NCBI GenBank assembly: GCA_023159155.1
Contig: JAJNNX010000006.1
Coordinates: 124,001-188,000 of the forward strand
Length of the DNA: 64,000 bases
Direction of reading: 5' to 3'
Source: Ustulina deusta
Taxonomy: Eukaryota; Ascomycota; Sordariomycetes; Xylariales; Xylariaceae
Below, piece by piece: positions 47,622 to 60,700 of the stretch (positions within the stretch are counted from its first letter, which is position 1; each line of letters begins with the position of its first letter). Made by a program: the position numbers and the translations under genes. The notes below the pieces were generated by a model. It ran no database searches. It saw only the letters and a list, made by a program, of their open reading frames with translations, and was not told where the DNA came from.

Positions 47622-48698
47622 GTTACTATATAAACTTTTTTTGTTTTAGGTTTAAAAATCTTAATTTTTTTTTATATTTTTTTAGTTTTAGTTATTTTTA
47701 AAATAATTGTTTTATTTTTAAAAAATTATTTTAATATTTAATAATATTTTTTAATGCTTAATTATATTAATTAGTATTTTTTTATATTTTTAAGTTTATA
47801 TTTTATTATTTATAACTAAAAAGTTTAACTATAATTATTAGCAAAAATTAAACTAATAAAAATAAATTATTTAGTTAGATTAATTATTATTTTTAAGTTT
47901 TTATTAAAATATTTTGTTTTATTAACTATTTAATATTAATAATATTATTATAACTAAAGTTAATAATTTAAAATATTTAATTTTTAAATTATTAATTATT
48001 AATTTTTATAATATATATTAAATATTTATAAATTTTGCTAATTATTTTGTTTTAATAATTATAAAGGTTTTAAAGTTTAACTAAATAAACTATTTTTATT
48101 TTTAACTATTACTTAATTTATTATATAAATTTATAGCTAATTATTAAAAAAATATAAGCTTTAGTATTATATAAAATTAAAGTTTTTATTTTAATATTAT
48201 TAACTTATAATTAAATAAATATTTTAAAAATAATTAATTTATTTTAGTTATATATTTTAATTAAAATAAATAAAAAAACTAATAAAAAAACTTTTATTAG
48301 TTTTATTTGTTTTTTAAATTAAATAAACTACTAGAGCTATTCTTGTTATAGATTTTTTTTGCTAATTAAATACCTAAAACTTTAAGCTTTTAGGTAAAAT
48401 AGTTAATTAATAAATATTTTTTTTTACTATAAATAAAACAAGTTTTATTATTCTAATAGGCCTTTTTTTTTTTTATAGTTAGTACTTGTTTTAATTGTTT
48501 TAAAATAAATATTTTAGAACTTTTAAAATTAGCTAAAAATTAGTAAGCAAGTTTGCTAGAAGTTCGGTTATCTAAGTTAGATCTTTGCTTAGTTAAGCTA
48601 GCAAATATAACGGTTAGTATAGTCTTAGCAAGACCTGTAAAGATTTTAGACCTATATAGCAATAAAATAGAAAGTTTATATATAGACCAACCTATAAC

Positions 48699-48901
48699 TA
48701 ATAGAAAGACTGATAGGTATATAAATAAAAAAAATAAATTAAAAAAGAGTAGGTACGTAGCAGAATATTAGAAGGTCTAATATATCTATATACAAAGTCC
48801 CACTTACAAGAGCACAGGCCACCTAGTATAGACCTGTTCTAACCTGGGGCATAGGCTACTATTTAAAGTTGCTAGTTTAAGCCCTCTATAGGTCTCTATT
48901 A
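48699..48901 (-). repeat. 3' LTR of element G
   Basis: Plus-strand sequence runs TAATAGAAAGACTGATAGG ... GGTCTCTATTA. It is 203 bp, as long as its partner. It contains GGCCACCTAGTATAGACCTG and, near its right end, a mutated form (AGTTTAAGCCC) of the partner's AGTTCGAGCCCC. Confidence 0.88.
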
Positions 48902-50349
48902 AAATGCTAAGCACAAAAAAACCTTTTACTAACTTTAGCAAGTACTAACTATTTATATATATAAATAACTAAGGTTATTTTTTAATTATTTATATTTATA
49001 TACTTTTTTTTTCTTTTTTTTAAATAGCTGCTATGTTGTACTAGAGTAGCTAATATTTTTTTTATTACTACTTTAACTAATAGCTCGGGTAGTCTAATTA
49101 TTTTTATTAGTAGTATATTTTTTAGCATATTTTTATTAATTATTTTTTTAATAATTGTTAGTTTAAATGCGGTTTTAATAAAAATTGCTAATTTAATTAC
49201 TATTTTAAGTGCTATATTATTAGATATTAATAGTTTAATTATTGTTTTAGGTATAGATTTAATTAGAAATACTTATTTTATAAAAATCAACTTAAAAAGG
49301 CTTGCGTTTTTATATAGTTTTTTTTAACGTTTAAATATATTTTTTAAGCTTTTTTTTAATTCGCGTTAAAAACTAAATTATAGCCTATGCTTATTTTAGT
49401 AATTTTTAATAAAAATTTTTAAGTAATAAAAATAATACTTTAAATATTAACAATTATACTTATATTTCCACTTTTTCTATTTAATAAAATATTTAAACTT
49501 ATTTTTATAATAGTTAAAGCAGTATTACATAATTGTTTTAACTTTGTAAATATTTCTATTATTATTTAAGTTAGAGTACTAATTAACTTTTATAAGTCTA
49601 AATAAAAGTATTATATGCTTAAATAAATTATTATTGCTTTTTATAAGGCATAACTAGGCTACTAATATTATAAAATATATTTAGTAATATAATAAAAAAT
49701 CTAGTTTGTATGCTAGGTCTCCGATTTTTTGTTTAATAGTCTAGGGTCCGGCTTTTTGCTATAAGAACTTTTTTAAAAGCTTGCCAGATAGGTAGTAACT
49801 ATTATATAAACAAAAAAAGACTTTATTTTTTAGCTTGAATTAAAACATATAATATTTTTTATTAAACTACTTTTTAAATTTTGCTATAGTAAAATCTATT
49901 GTTAGCTTAGTATTCTAACATAAATATTTATATATATTTTGCACTTTTTTAAAAGTATATTTATTAGTCTGCTTAGTTATAATATTAAAAAGTCTAAGTA
50001 GCTTAAATCTAAACAACTATTTATAAAAAATTAATTATATAACATATAATCGTACAGAATTAAAGTTTTATTATAAAACTAGTATAAATTTAACTTAATT
50101 AGACTTAGGTTATAAAAAGTTATAAAAACATATAACTATTTCTATAATCTAGTTTTTTTATTTAAATAAACTATCTTTTTATAAATAATAAGCTATAATT
50201 ATTAGTAATTTAGTATTTAAAGCTTTTTATATTCTTTTTTAAAACTTAGAAATAAATTTATAATTTTGGTTAGATATAATTTCTTTTAGAATATTTTAGT
50301 TATTTAGTAATAAATAGTATATAAGTATAGCAGCTTATTCTTTAGTTAT

Positions 50350-52000
50350 ATATTTTTTATTACTTAATATTAATAATATTTATTTAAATATATAATATAA
50401 TATAATCAATATATAATTATAAGTCTTATAATAAGCTTTTTTTATAAATTACTAAAGCGTACTAATTAATTTAACTAAAAGCAAAAATAAAATAAAATCT
50501 ATTATAATTATTTATATAAGTAGCATATTTTTAAAGCAAATAAAACGTAAACTTCCTACTAGTTTTAGCTTATTAATATAATTAAAGTTATATCTTAGGC
50601 AATATTCTACATATTTTTTAACTAGCTACGATTTATAATAAATAAAATAAAGCTTAAAATCTTTTATTATCTAGTTAGAACTAGCGTAATATTTTTTATT
50701 ATATACTACTACAAATATTTGTTTAAGCATACTATATAGAATACAAAGCTATTTATTATTTTTATATATATTATAGATTAGCTTATCTATAATATAAAAA
50801 AAATACCTAGCTTTAAAAAATATTTTAATATTTTTATTAACTTTTTGCTACTTATTTATTATTAATTTATTAAAAATCTTTTTTAGTTATATATTTATTT
50901 TATATATTAGATAAAAATCTTATTTTTATTTATTATTTATAATAGTTTTGCTTAAATATTTAATTATATTTTGAATTAAATCTAGTACTACTAGTTTGTT
51001 TGTTTGCTTTAGCTTACTATCTATATTTATTATATTTTATACTACGTTTAATTAATTAAACATATTAAAAATATAGTTTAACTATTTTAAAAAATAATAT
51101 ATTTAGAATCTATACTACAATAAATAAATAAATAAGTTTACTAGCTTATTATTAATATAATTAGTAACTAATATAATTAGTATTATTTGATCTATAATAT
51201 TTTTAGTAGCTAAATAATTAGTAAGTACTATAACTAGCCGCCTATTTAAATATATTATAATATAAAGCTTTTTTGCTACTTATACTAAACAAACAATTTC
51301 TAACTCTAAAGGGCCATACTTAGTTTTTATTTATAAAATATATCTACTTAAATATATTACCGGTTCTATTTTTATAAAAAATATAGTTTTATTTAATATT
51401 TATTTAAAATCTTTTTTAGTATAAAATACTATTACTTTAAAGCTTTGTTTAAAAGACCTATCTAGCTAAATATATAAAATATAGTTAGAATTATAATAAT
51501 GCAGCATAGTCTTAAAACAAATAGCCTCTTGGACTATATAAAAAAATACTAACTCTGCTTAAATTAGTTTATAGTAAGTTATACAAACATAGTGTTTTTA
51601 TTTCTTAGAATTATTATTAATAACTTTATTTTTTTATTATCTTTTTGCTAAAAAAGCTATTTTATAATTTTATAATAGTTTAGCTAGTTTGGCGTAGTAT
51701 AATAAAAAATTATAAAAAAAGCTACTAGTACTAAAATATTATTCAAAAGTTTACAAGTTTTTTAAAAAAACAAACTATTTAAAGGCTTATATATGTTTTT
51801 TAATAGTAAATATCTTAAGCGCGTTAACCCGAAATCTAAAAAATTTAACCAATAAATACTTAATAAAAGATTTTTTAAAAAATATCGCAATATTTTTTAT
51901 TTAAAATAGGCTAAATATAGTGCCTAAATACTTAAAGTGCTCTTTATATATATTAAAAAAAATAATATTATTAATAAAGCAACAATAAAACTATAAAAAT
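50350..52000 (-). pseudogene. Ty3/Gypsy pol (reverse transcriptase, RNase H, integrase) destroyed by RIP
   Basis: Reading RIP stops as Trp/Gln on the minus strand gives recognisable pol segments in order. Near 51970 an INNII..F stretch stands where the reverse-transcriptase Y-x-D-D box should be (both Asp now Asn), followed by KEHFKYLGTIFSLF, KKSFIKY and FRFRVNAL (normally EH...F, KKSFxGYPSVxLLGxRV). At about 51560-51500 comes QEAICFKTMLHYYN. RNase H follows at about 51450-51050 with EPVIYLSRYIL, KYGPLELEIVCLVW and a late SIDSKYIIF. The integrase zinc-binding region is at about 50800-50450, with YSMLKQIF, VKKYVEYCLRYN (family: ...HCPxCQ.N) and IDFIL. No open frame remains, so it is inactive. 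Identification is by motif order and spacing, not alignment. Confidence 0.85.
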
Positions 52001-55000
52001 AGTTAAAACTATTTGTTTATATATCTTTAAATATACCTAAGCATATTATAAAACTTTATAAAAGCTATATTTAACCTTTTTATATTTTGGGAGCTAATAA
52101 TTATAAACTTATTTTTAGAATCTAAATAGATTTTAAACTAATAAAAAAAGCTAGTTATATTTACGCAAATAATATAGCGTTTGCTTAGCAAACTACTAAT
52201 TATTTCGCTTTATAAAAAAAAAAAATAGTTATTAAAAACAATAATTTTGTTAAACTGTTATAAGTTAATAATTACTTAGCTTTTATTTACGCTATATATT
52301 TTCTTTTAAACAACAAAAATAAAATAAATAAATAAAATTAGCTTGTTTATTTATTTTATATAACCTATTTTATAAAGTTTATTATATATTATATTAAAAA
52401 CTTTTATATTATAATAACTTAAAAAATATAATTATAAACTTTATTTTATTTTTTGCTAATTATTAATAAGCAGAATTTTAAGTTGCTAATTTAAAAAAAT
52501 GTTTATTTTGCTTTAGTCCTTTTAAATATTATAAATATTAATAATTTTAATAAACTTTATAGCTTTAGAAGCTTTTTTTGTATAAATATAAATTTTTTTC
52601 TTAGTTATTTTAATTTTTTTCTTAGTTATTTTTTTAAAAAGATCTACTAGCTTTTTTATACTAAAAATAATATATATTTCTAAAATCTTAGGTTTAAATA
52701 GCTTGTTTAGCACTAGCATATAAGTATTATAAGCTAATAATATACCCGCTTTTTTAATTATATTAAATATAGCATTACTAAAAAGAGTATTTGTTACGTA
52801 TGTTTTGTTTACTTTAAAGATTTTTATTATAAGTATTTATTAAGTTCTATAAATACCTAAGGTATATCTTTCCGTAGCTTTTATAAAAGTTACTATAAGC
52901 ACTATCCAACTAGCTAACTTATTTATATTAACTATTATATCTATAAGAAAAAAAGTATTAGTTATAATTATAGTAATAATAAGTAACATATCAAATTTAG
53001 TATTTATAGGAATTATTAGATTAGTAGTATTAAAAAACCTTAATCTTATTACTTTGGCTAGTAGGGTGGCAAGGGCTACAGCCGCTACAGCCAGCGCTAT
53101 TATTACTAACTTTTACAAACTAATATAATTTCTATTATTTTAGTTCTTGCAGATCTGCCCTAGTTTAGTACTTTTATTAATTTTTACTAGTATTATAGCA
53201 TTATTTACTACTAGTACTATATATAATATTTTTATATCTAATATAATATTTATAATATTTTTATATATAGCTATAAAACAAAAACTATAATTAGCAGGCA
53301 GAAGCTTATAGTCTACTTAAATATAAGCGCTTTTGCTACTTTATAATATTACTTTTTATATATTTATTACTTATTATATATATTTATAGCTTTATATTAT
53401 TATATTAAACATAATTATAAAATTATTAAATCTATAAAAAGTAATAATATTATATTAATAATTAATCACTACAATATAAAAAAATTTTTTTTTTTAATAA
53501 ATATACCTAGCTATAAATAGTTATTAATAACCTAACTTTTTTTTTTATATAACATAATAAAAGGTTTGCTATTTTTATTTATGCTATATATATAAAACTT
53601 AAATTTGGCCTATATTATTAAAGTTATTATAATATTTTTAATAGTAGTTACTTTGTTTTTATGCTCTTTTATAATATATTTAAAAATTTTTAAATAAAAT
53701 TAGCTAATAATAGTTTTACTAGTCCTTAAATTACTACAAACTTTTATATTTGTTTTTATTAGGGTTAACTAAGCATTAAACCTTAAATAAATATAACTTA
53801 AGCTAAGCGCTTTATTATATAAGTTAGTACTAAAGATAACTATAACAAAAATATTAATATTTAATATATATAAAGCTTTATTTTAGATAGTAGTAGTTAT
53901 AGTTTTAAATACTAGCTTATAGCTAAAAATATTTTCTAGTTTAAAAATTACCTTGTTTTTAATATATAGGCAAACACGTAAGTACTAAAATAATATATTA
54001 TATAAAAAGAATTTTTAGGTATAATATCTATAGATATATTAAATAAGATCAACTAGTAATTAAGTATTAGTTTTAGCTAATTTTTCTAATTTAACTTTTA
54101 ATTAGTAGTAGTATAAGTAAAGCTTAAATATTATTAATAATTTATATTTTTTATAATAATAATAGTAAATAAATACTAAATTAAATATATAATAAAAAGT
54201 ACTACTATAGTAACTAAACTTAGTATTAAAAAAAAAAAATCTTTTTTTGCTACTAGACTATATATTAGCAAAATATATATAATTATAGCTTTTATTGCGC
54301 TATATATTTTTTTTGCCTTTTTTACAATTGCGATCTTTATTGCGCTTTCTGTCCTAGCTATAATTATAACTCTAGTTGCGTTCTTAATTATTATTTAATA
54401 ATAATCTTAATTATTATTATAGTATATTTTTTAATCTTAATTCTATTAATTTTTTGCTTATAAATTCTTTTTATTTCTTCCGCTATATTAGGAATAAAGT
54501 TTACGTTAAAAAAAATTATTCAACTTTTGATATTTTTTGTTATAGCAATAGCTATAATTATAGTAGTCCAAACAGCGATTTAAATAGTTGTCCTAATAGA
54601 ATAGTTTTAAAAATTAAAGCATTTTTATCAAAAAAGTATTAGCGCTATTTAATAGGTATTTTATTTAAAACTTTATGTTTAAATGTTGTTTTTTAGTTTT
54701 GCGCTCTAACCTGTGTTATATTTTTTTGATTTTTTTTATATAGTTTTTAAAGTTCTTTTTTTGTTTAAGAATATAAATATAATTTATAATAACTTTTTTT
54801 TATTAATTATAAATATTTTTTATAACTCTAATCTAGTTAAAGTTATTTTTTGCTAATATATTATTAGTTCTAGTATAATAAAACTTATACTATATATATT
54901 AAAAAATTATATTATAGTTTTTAGCTATATTCTAAAAAGTAAGCCTTTTTTTTAAGAACTTTTAAGTAGCTTAACTAGTACAGATCTTAAAATGTTTTTT

Positions 55001-56429
55001 TAAATGTTTTATTAATAGCTTAATTCTAAAAAATCAGAAAGTCTAATGTTATAAAACAGTTATTTTATTGTTTTATTATAGCAAAATTAATCCTATTAGT
55101 AAATAGTCAAATAAAAATATAACTTAGCTGTCTTTTAATCCGCTTGTTTTTAATATAACATTAATATAGTTAATAAAAAAATAAATATTAATATAAATAA
55201 TATTTTCTTTATTAACTATAACTTTTCGATTGTTAGAATTATTTTATTTTAAATTAAAAATACTAATATTATTATATTTAAACTTAAACGTTCTTTTTTT
55301 AGTAAACATTAATTTAGTACTAGGGGTATTCTTTTTTAGCTATTACTTGCTATTATTATTGTTTAGTTCTAAAAAATCTAAAAGATCTCTACCTAATATT
55401 TTGTATATTTTGGGCTTTTTTTTGTAGCTAAGTTGTAACAAAAGAAATATTAAGGTTATAAAGTTAAGCATAGCTATATTTGCTATAAACCTAATACTTA
55501 GTATAAACTATATAAGCTTTGCTTTTAAAACTAACGTTAAGCTTTATATAGCAAATATTTTTATTAAATTATTAAGCTTTTTATTTGTTATATATAATAT
55601 ACTTATAAATTTTTTATATTAGATATAAAATTTATAAATTTTTTAATAAAACGCTTTAATATTTTTATGTATTAACAAAATACTAAAATTAGTTTTTTAA
55701 AAATATTTAATAAAAAAGCTTACTATTTCTTTATTAAACCTAATATTTTTTATATAAAGGTTAGGCAATAGATTTATAGTTCTTAATACTAATTAAAAGC
55801 TTTATAAGTTATAAAAACTATTACGCTTGCTTAGGTCTAGGCCTAGTAAAAGCCTATTTATTAAATTTATTATATTGTTTAGTAAATATTCTAAAAAATA
55901 AAAATTGCTAAAACTAAACATAAACTACCTTGCAAATAATACAAAATAAATAGTACAAAATAAACTATATATAAAAATTACAATGAAAAAATAAAATTAA
56001 ATAAAATATTTTATTAAAATAAACTACTAAATAAAAAATATATATTTAAATTAGCTAATAAGCATGCTCCGATTAACGTTTTGTTTAATATTTTTAAAAG
56101 TATCCGTAACGTTTGCAAATTTTTTTAGTACTTCTAGTTATTATATATAACATAACTTTAGTAACTAATTAATTTCTAAAATATAAAAGTACTATACTAA
56201 GCTTGCTTTTTAGCGTTGAGCCTATTTATAAGTCTTTGTAGGGGTATATATAAAATATAAAGGTCTACGTATAATTTAGCGGTTATATTTACTTAAACAA
56301 TATAATATTAGTAGTACTACTATAACTTACAAAATATAAAATATTAGTTTATTACTTTTAAAAAAATATTTTTATAACTTTATAAAATTAAAAAAAACAA
56401 TATAGTATAATATTTATAATAAAACAAAA

Positions 56430-56444
56430 CGTAGTAAGGCACCA
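56430..56444 (-). other. Probable tRNA primer-binding site of element G
   Basis: On the minus strand TGGTGCCTTACTACG starts three bases after the 5' LTR. TGG, complementary to the universal CCA end of tRNA, and this position are as expected for an LTR-retrotransposon primer site. The tRNA cannot be named with confidence because RIP may have changed bases. Confidence 0.55.
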
Positions 56445-56447
56445 CTT

Positions 56448-56650
56448 TAATAAAAAAACTAATAGGTATATAAATAAAAAAAATAAATTAAAAAAAAATA
56501 AGTGCGTAGCAAAATATTAGAAAGTCTAATATATCTATGTGCAAGGTCCTACTTATAGGAGCATAGGCCACCTAGTATAGACCTGTCCTGACCTAGGGCA
56601 TAGGCCACTATTCAAGGTTGCCAGTTCGAGCCCCTTATAGGTCTCTATTA
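56448..56650 (-). repeat. 5' LTR of element G
   Basis: Pair of 48699-48901. The right (outer) end keeps GGTTGCCAGTTCGAGCCCC, and the left (inner) end is mutated (AATAAAAAAACTAATAGG). The B-box-like TTCGAGCCC word is part of the LTR rather than a tRNA gene. Confidence 0.88.
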
Positions 56651-56655
56651 ATAAC

Positions 56656-56795
56656 TTTATAGCTATATATATAGAGTTTATATTTATTTATTTTATAAAC
56701 TTTAACTTTTTTTTTTTTTTTTTCTTTTTTAGCTTAAAATTTTTGTTTATAATATTAATAAACTAGCTATAAAAGTTTTATTTAATTAATTATAA
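56656..56795 (-). repeat. Outer part of the right terminal inverted repeat of element X
   Basis: Read on the minus strand it follows the left repeat of X from its outer end, with transition changes throughout and a matching homopolymer run (T on the plus strand at about 56707-56726). It is separated from the inner part of the same repeat (48586-48698) by the Gypsy element. Joining the two halves restores CCAACCTATAACT, as in the left repeat. Confidence 0.78.
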
Positions 56796-58183
56796 TACTA
56801 CTTTAAACTTATTAATTATTTATTAATAAATATTTAATAAATATATATATATTTTTTTTTATTATAATTAATAAAATATAAATAAAAAAAAATTTTTAAT
56901 TATATATTTAATATAAAAAATTATATATTTTATAATATAAACCTAACTTTAATATAACTTTAATAAAATTTTTAACTTTTATATTATTTAAAAATTAATA
57001 ATTTATAAAAAACTTAATTTTAAATATTTTTATTTTATTTTTTGTTTTTAAATAATTAGAATAATTTTAATTTCTAAATATAGCTAATTTTTTATTATTA
57101 GATAATTTTAAAAAAGAAATTTTATAAAAAAAAAAGAAAATTAAATATTAGATTTTTTTATAAACGCTTTAAGCAAACTAATATTTAAAAAAAAATCTAA
57201 AAAAAACAAAAAATTAAAACTTAAAAAAACAAAATTTAAACTAAAGCTAAAACAACTTAAAATAAATAATATATTTAAAAATATATTAGTAAATATTATA
57301 GCTATATAAACTTGCAATTTTATATTAGTTTTAATAAAACTTTTTTAATAAATAAATAAAATAAAATATTAATTTTTTAATGTATTTATTTTAGTACTTT
57401 TAAAAAATAATTATAATTTAATAATTAAAAGTATATTTAAAAGTATTAACTTTAAACTTTTTAATTTTGCTACTTTATTTATTTTTTATTTTATTAGTTT
57501 ATTTTTTAGTGCTTTAAACTTTATTCATATTAAAAAAACTAAAATATAAAACACTAATCTTAGTAAATTTATAAAAAATAAAGCTTTATTTAATAACTAG
57601 GTTTATAAATTAATAAAAAAGCTAAATAAAAATATTATTATATTTTAAACTAAAAATAACTAATTTTAATATATTATAAGCTAATTAAAAAAATATATTT
57701 TTATTTAATTAAAAAATTATTTAATAATATTATTAAAATAATTTAAACTTTATTAATAGTTTATTATAATTTTAAATAAATAGTTATTATTTATAAAATA
57801 TTCCAAATTTATATATATAAAACTAATAAAAATATTAAAAAGTTTATTTTTATATTTAATAGTTTAATTTAAAAATATTAATTTGCTAAATTATAATAAA
57901 AATATAAATTATAGAACTATTTTTATATAAACTTAAAAAAAAAAATTTATATAAAGTTTTTATAAATTTAAATATTTTTTATAAATTATTTATTAATAAA
58001 GTTATTAAATCGGTATATAATACTAAACAAATTTATAAAAATTATTAATAAATTAAACTTCTTAGTTTAACTAAATAAAAATCTAATTTAAATAACTAAA
58101 CTTTTAGCAAACTTATTTATTAATTTTTAGCTAATTTTAAAAGTTTTAAAATATTTATTTTAAAACAATTAAAATAAGCATTA

Positions 58184-58484
58184 TATTGAATGGGCTGTAT
58201 ACGATATATCGTACGTAAAAACAAATAATGCGCATAAACAGAATATAATATATTATATTATATTATCTATATAAAAAAAAAAAAAAAAAATGTTTATATA
58301 AAGCATAAGTTTTTTATATTTATATAAAAGCTCACGCTATTATACAAGCTAATATAATAAAAAAGAAATAAAGTCCCTTTTGTCCGGCTAAAATCTAGCT
58401 AATATCTATACAAAAGCTAAACATAAACTTGTATTTTATATAAGTTATATAATAAAGTTATAACTAATACTAGTTATTCTAATA
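58184..58484 (-). repeat. Left LTR of LTR-2
   Basis: Starts TATTGAATGGGCTGTATACGATATATCGTACG, the best preserved version of this LTR end in the window, and ends TTATTCTAATA. Its right half is strongly TA-enriched. Confidence 0.88.
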
Positions 58485-59037
58485 CTAGCTATTTTTTTTT
58501 TTAGTTATAACTGCTTATTATATAAAAAAAATAAAAAAAAACAACTATATAACTGCTTAAATATATATATAAAAGTTTAACTATTAAAAAAACAATTAGA
58601 TTAGTAATCTAGTCTATATATATAGCTGCTAAATTAATAAAATTTTTTTTTTAATAAAGTTATATAACAATATTATAAAGCTACTATTTTAGCTATATAG
58701 TTAATTAAAAACTATAAGCTAAATATTACTTAATAACTATCTGAATTAAAGCTAAATATTTATTTTTATTTTATATAATAGCAAAGTTTATAATTAGCTA
58801 GCTTGTCCGGTTAGTAGGCCTTATACGGGCAGTTGCTAATTAAAAGCCTTTAAAATTACTTATGTTTAATTAACTAAGCAGGTCATTTGTATAAAAAAAA
58901 GTTAACTAATTAAAAGTTAGGTTAGCTCGTATATAAAAAAGCTTATATATAAAAAAGTGCTCAAGTTTCCTGTTGCCCTCTGTTTTTTTATTATTTTTTA
59001 AAAATTTTTATATTATATATTGCTTTTATATTTCTAA

Positions 59038-59079
<42 letters not shown>

Positions 59080-60700
59080 TTGTACAAAAGTAATTATAGT
59101 CCAGTCGGCCCAGTACTAGCTATAATTTATATTAGTATTAAAGTAAACATCTATTATATAATAGATTTTATTTTAAGTTTTTTTAGGTCTGATTTAATAA
59201 ATATAAAAATCTTTTATATAATTTTTAAAAATTATTAAAAATATTACATAGTATTTATCCTTTATAATACTAAGTTTTTAATAAACATTTATAAATAGAT
59301 ATGTTTTATTATAAAATAAGTTATATAGTTAACTTATATAGTTTTTTTTTTTCTATATTTTTTAAAAAATCGCATACTTTTTAAAAAAAATTATCCTGTT
59401 TTATACGTTTCTTATAAAAAATAGATCCAAAAAAAGATTATTTAATATAAAATTTAGTATTATATAAAAGTACACCTATTATATAGGGGTCTAAAAAGGG
59501 TTATAAATAATAAAATATTTATATACTAGTTAGAAGTTCGGCTTATAGCTTGTTTTTATTATATAACTATATATAAGTTTAGAAATATTCTAAAACTTAA
59601 TAGTAGGTTGTATAAATAAAACAGTATGGTTTTTAGGGGTCTAAAATTATATATTCTAAATAGGTTCAAGCTATATAAATTCTAAATATTTGATTTTTAG
59701 TTTTTGTTCTATTTATATAATAGGCCTAAGAGCAAGAATAAGCTAAAGGGTAAAGGTAGGTTAAGAAATAGAAGTAGGCTAAAAAGGAGTAAATCAAAAT
59801 TATTAACTTAGTATAAAAAAAACTAAGAACTATTATATAAAAGGTAATAAAATAGGTTAAATAATTAAAAGCTTAAAAATTTTTTTAATTAGTTCAAATT
59901 TACTTTATGTAATTTAAACAAAGTTTTTTATATATATGCTTAGGTTTACTTATAATTATACTTTTTTATATATAATAATATTATAAAGTTTTATATAAAT
60001 ATTTATATAAAGTTTTCTAAAATATTTAAATATTTATTTTATAAAATCTTTTTTATATATTTTTTAAAATATTTATTTATTATTAATTATATAGTTATAT
60101 TTTTTGATTTAATAAGTTATATATATATTAAATATTAGTTTTATTATATTATTTAGATTAATAAGTTTATTTTAGTATTAAAAATTAAATATTTTTTATA
60201 TATTTTTTTAATTAATACTAAGTTTTTATATAATCTTTTTATATATAAATTATAAATATGCTTTAGTAGTTTTTTATATATTATATAATATATTTAATAC
60301 TATAATAAAAAGAATTAAAAAAAAAAAAAAAAAAAAAAAAGCTATTTAGTTATTATATAATAATATAATTAGAAGTAGTATAATTATATATTATTTTTGT
60401 TTTTTTTATATAGTACTTTTAATATTTTTTGTAAAAAATTAATATTTATATATTAAAAATTAGATCTTTATTATTTTTTTTATAACAATTAAATATATTT
60501 AAACACTTTATAATATAAAATATTTGCTTTATTTTATATAATACTACTAATATTTTTTTATAAAAAAGTAATATTATATAATAAAGATTTTAAAATATAA
60601 TATAAAAACTTATTTATATAAGTTCAACTTTATTATTATTTTTACTAATTTGTAATATTTTTTTATAATTTTTTTAAATATTTTTATAACTATTAATTAA

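Larger units (their letters stand above)
48699..56650 (-). mobile_element. Element G: Ty3/Gypsy LTR retrotransposon in the right TIR of X
   Basis: 7952 bp, bounded by two 203-bp direct LTRs (48699-48901 and 56448-56650) and a perfect 5-bp duplication ATAAC (48694-48698 and 56651-56655). The minus strand carries, in retrovirus-like order of Ty3/Gypsy pol, degraded reverse transcriptase, RNase H and integrase (about 52000 down to 50350). A primer-binding-site-like TGGTGCCTTACTACG follows the 5' LTR on the minus strand (56444-56430). Stops are TAG/TAA at places where Trp or Gln are expected, the RIP pattern. The gag region would lie at about 52300-56400 but is not recognisable. Confidence 0.9.
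34351..56795. mobile_element. Element X: about 4.8-kb long-TIR DNA element, split by two LTR-retrotransposon insertions
   Basis: Terminal inverted repeats of about 260 bp. The left one runs from TCACGATCAGTCGAG at 34351 to about 34613. The right one runs inward from 56795 to 56656 and, after removal of element G, continues at 48698-48586. Right-end bases are transition variants of the left (ATTATAATA against the expected ATCGTGATA). Both ends are flanked by TA, as for elements that duplicate TA. After subtracting LTR-1 (with TSD) and G (with TSD) about 4.8 kb remains. A second copy starts at 62161 with the same TCACGAT end preceded by TA. The interior is so RIP-mutated that I could not recognise a transposase on either strand. 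Superfamily is unresolved: TA flanks suggest Tc1/mariner-like insertion, but size and TIR length are unusual for that group. Confidence 0.75.

Noticed and set aside
48553..48771. 72-codon plus-strand frame in the AT-rich block
   Set aside because: Spans the junction of X's right TIR and the Gypsy LTR, so it is a chance frame.
48699..48901. tRNA-like or SINE-like sequence (TTCGAGCCC B-box word in the partner copy at 56627-56640, AGACCT...AGGTCT pairing)
   Set aside because: The 203-bp unit occurs as a direct pair around Gypsy pol with an ATAAC duplication outside, so it is an LTR. The tRNA-like fold is short (66 nt) and poorly paired.
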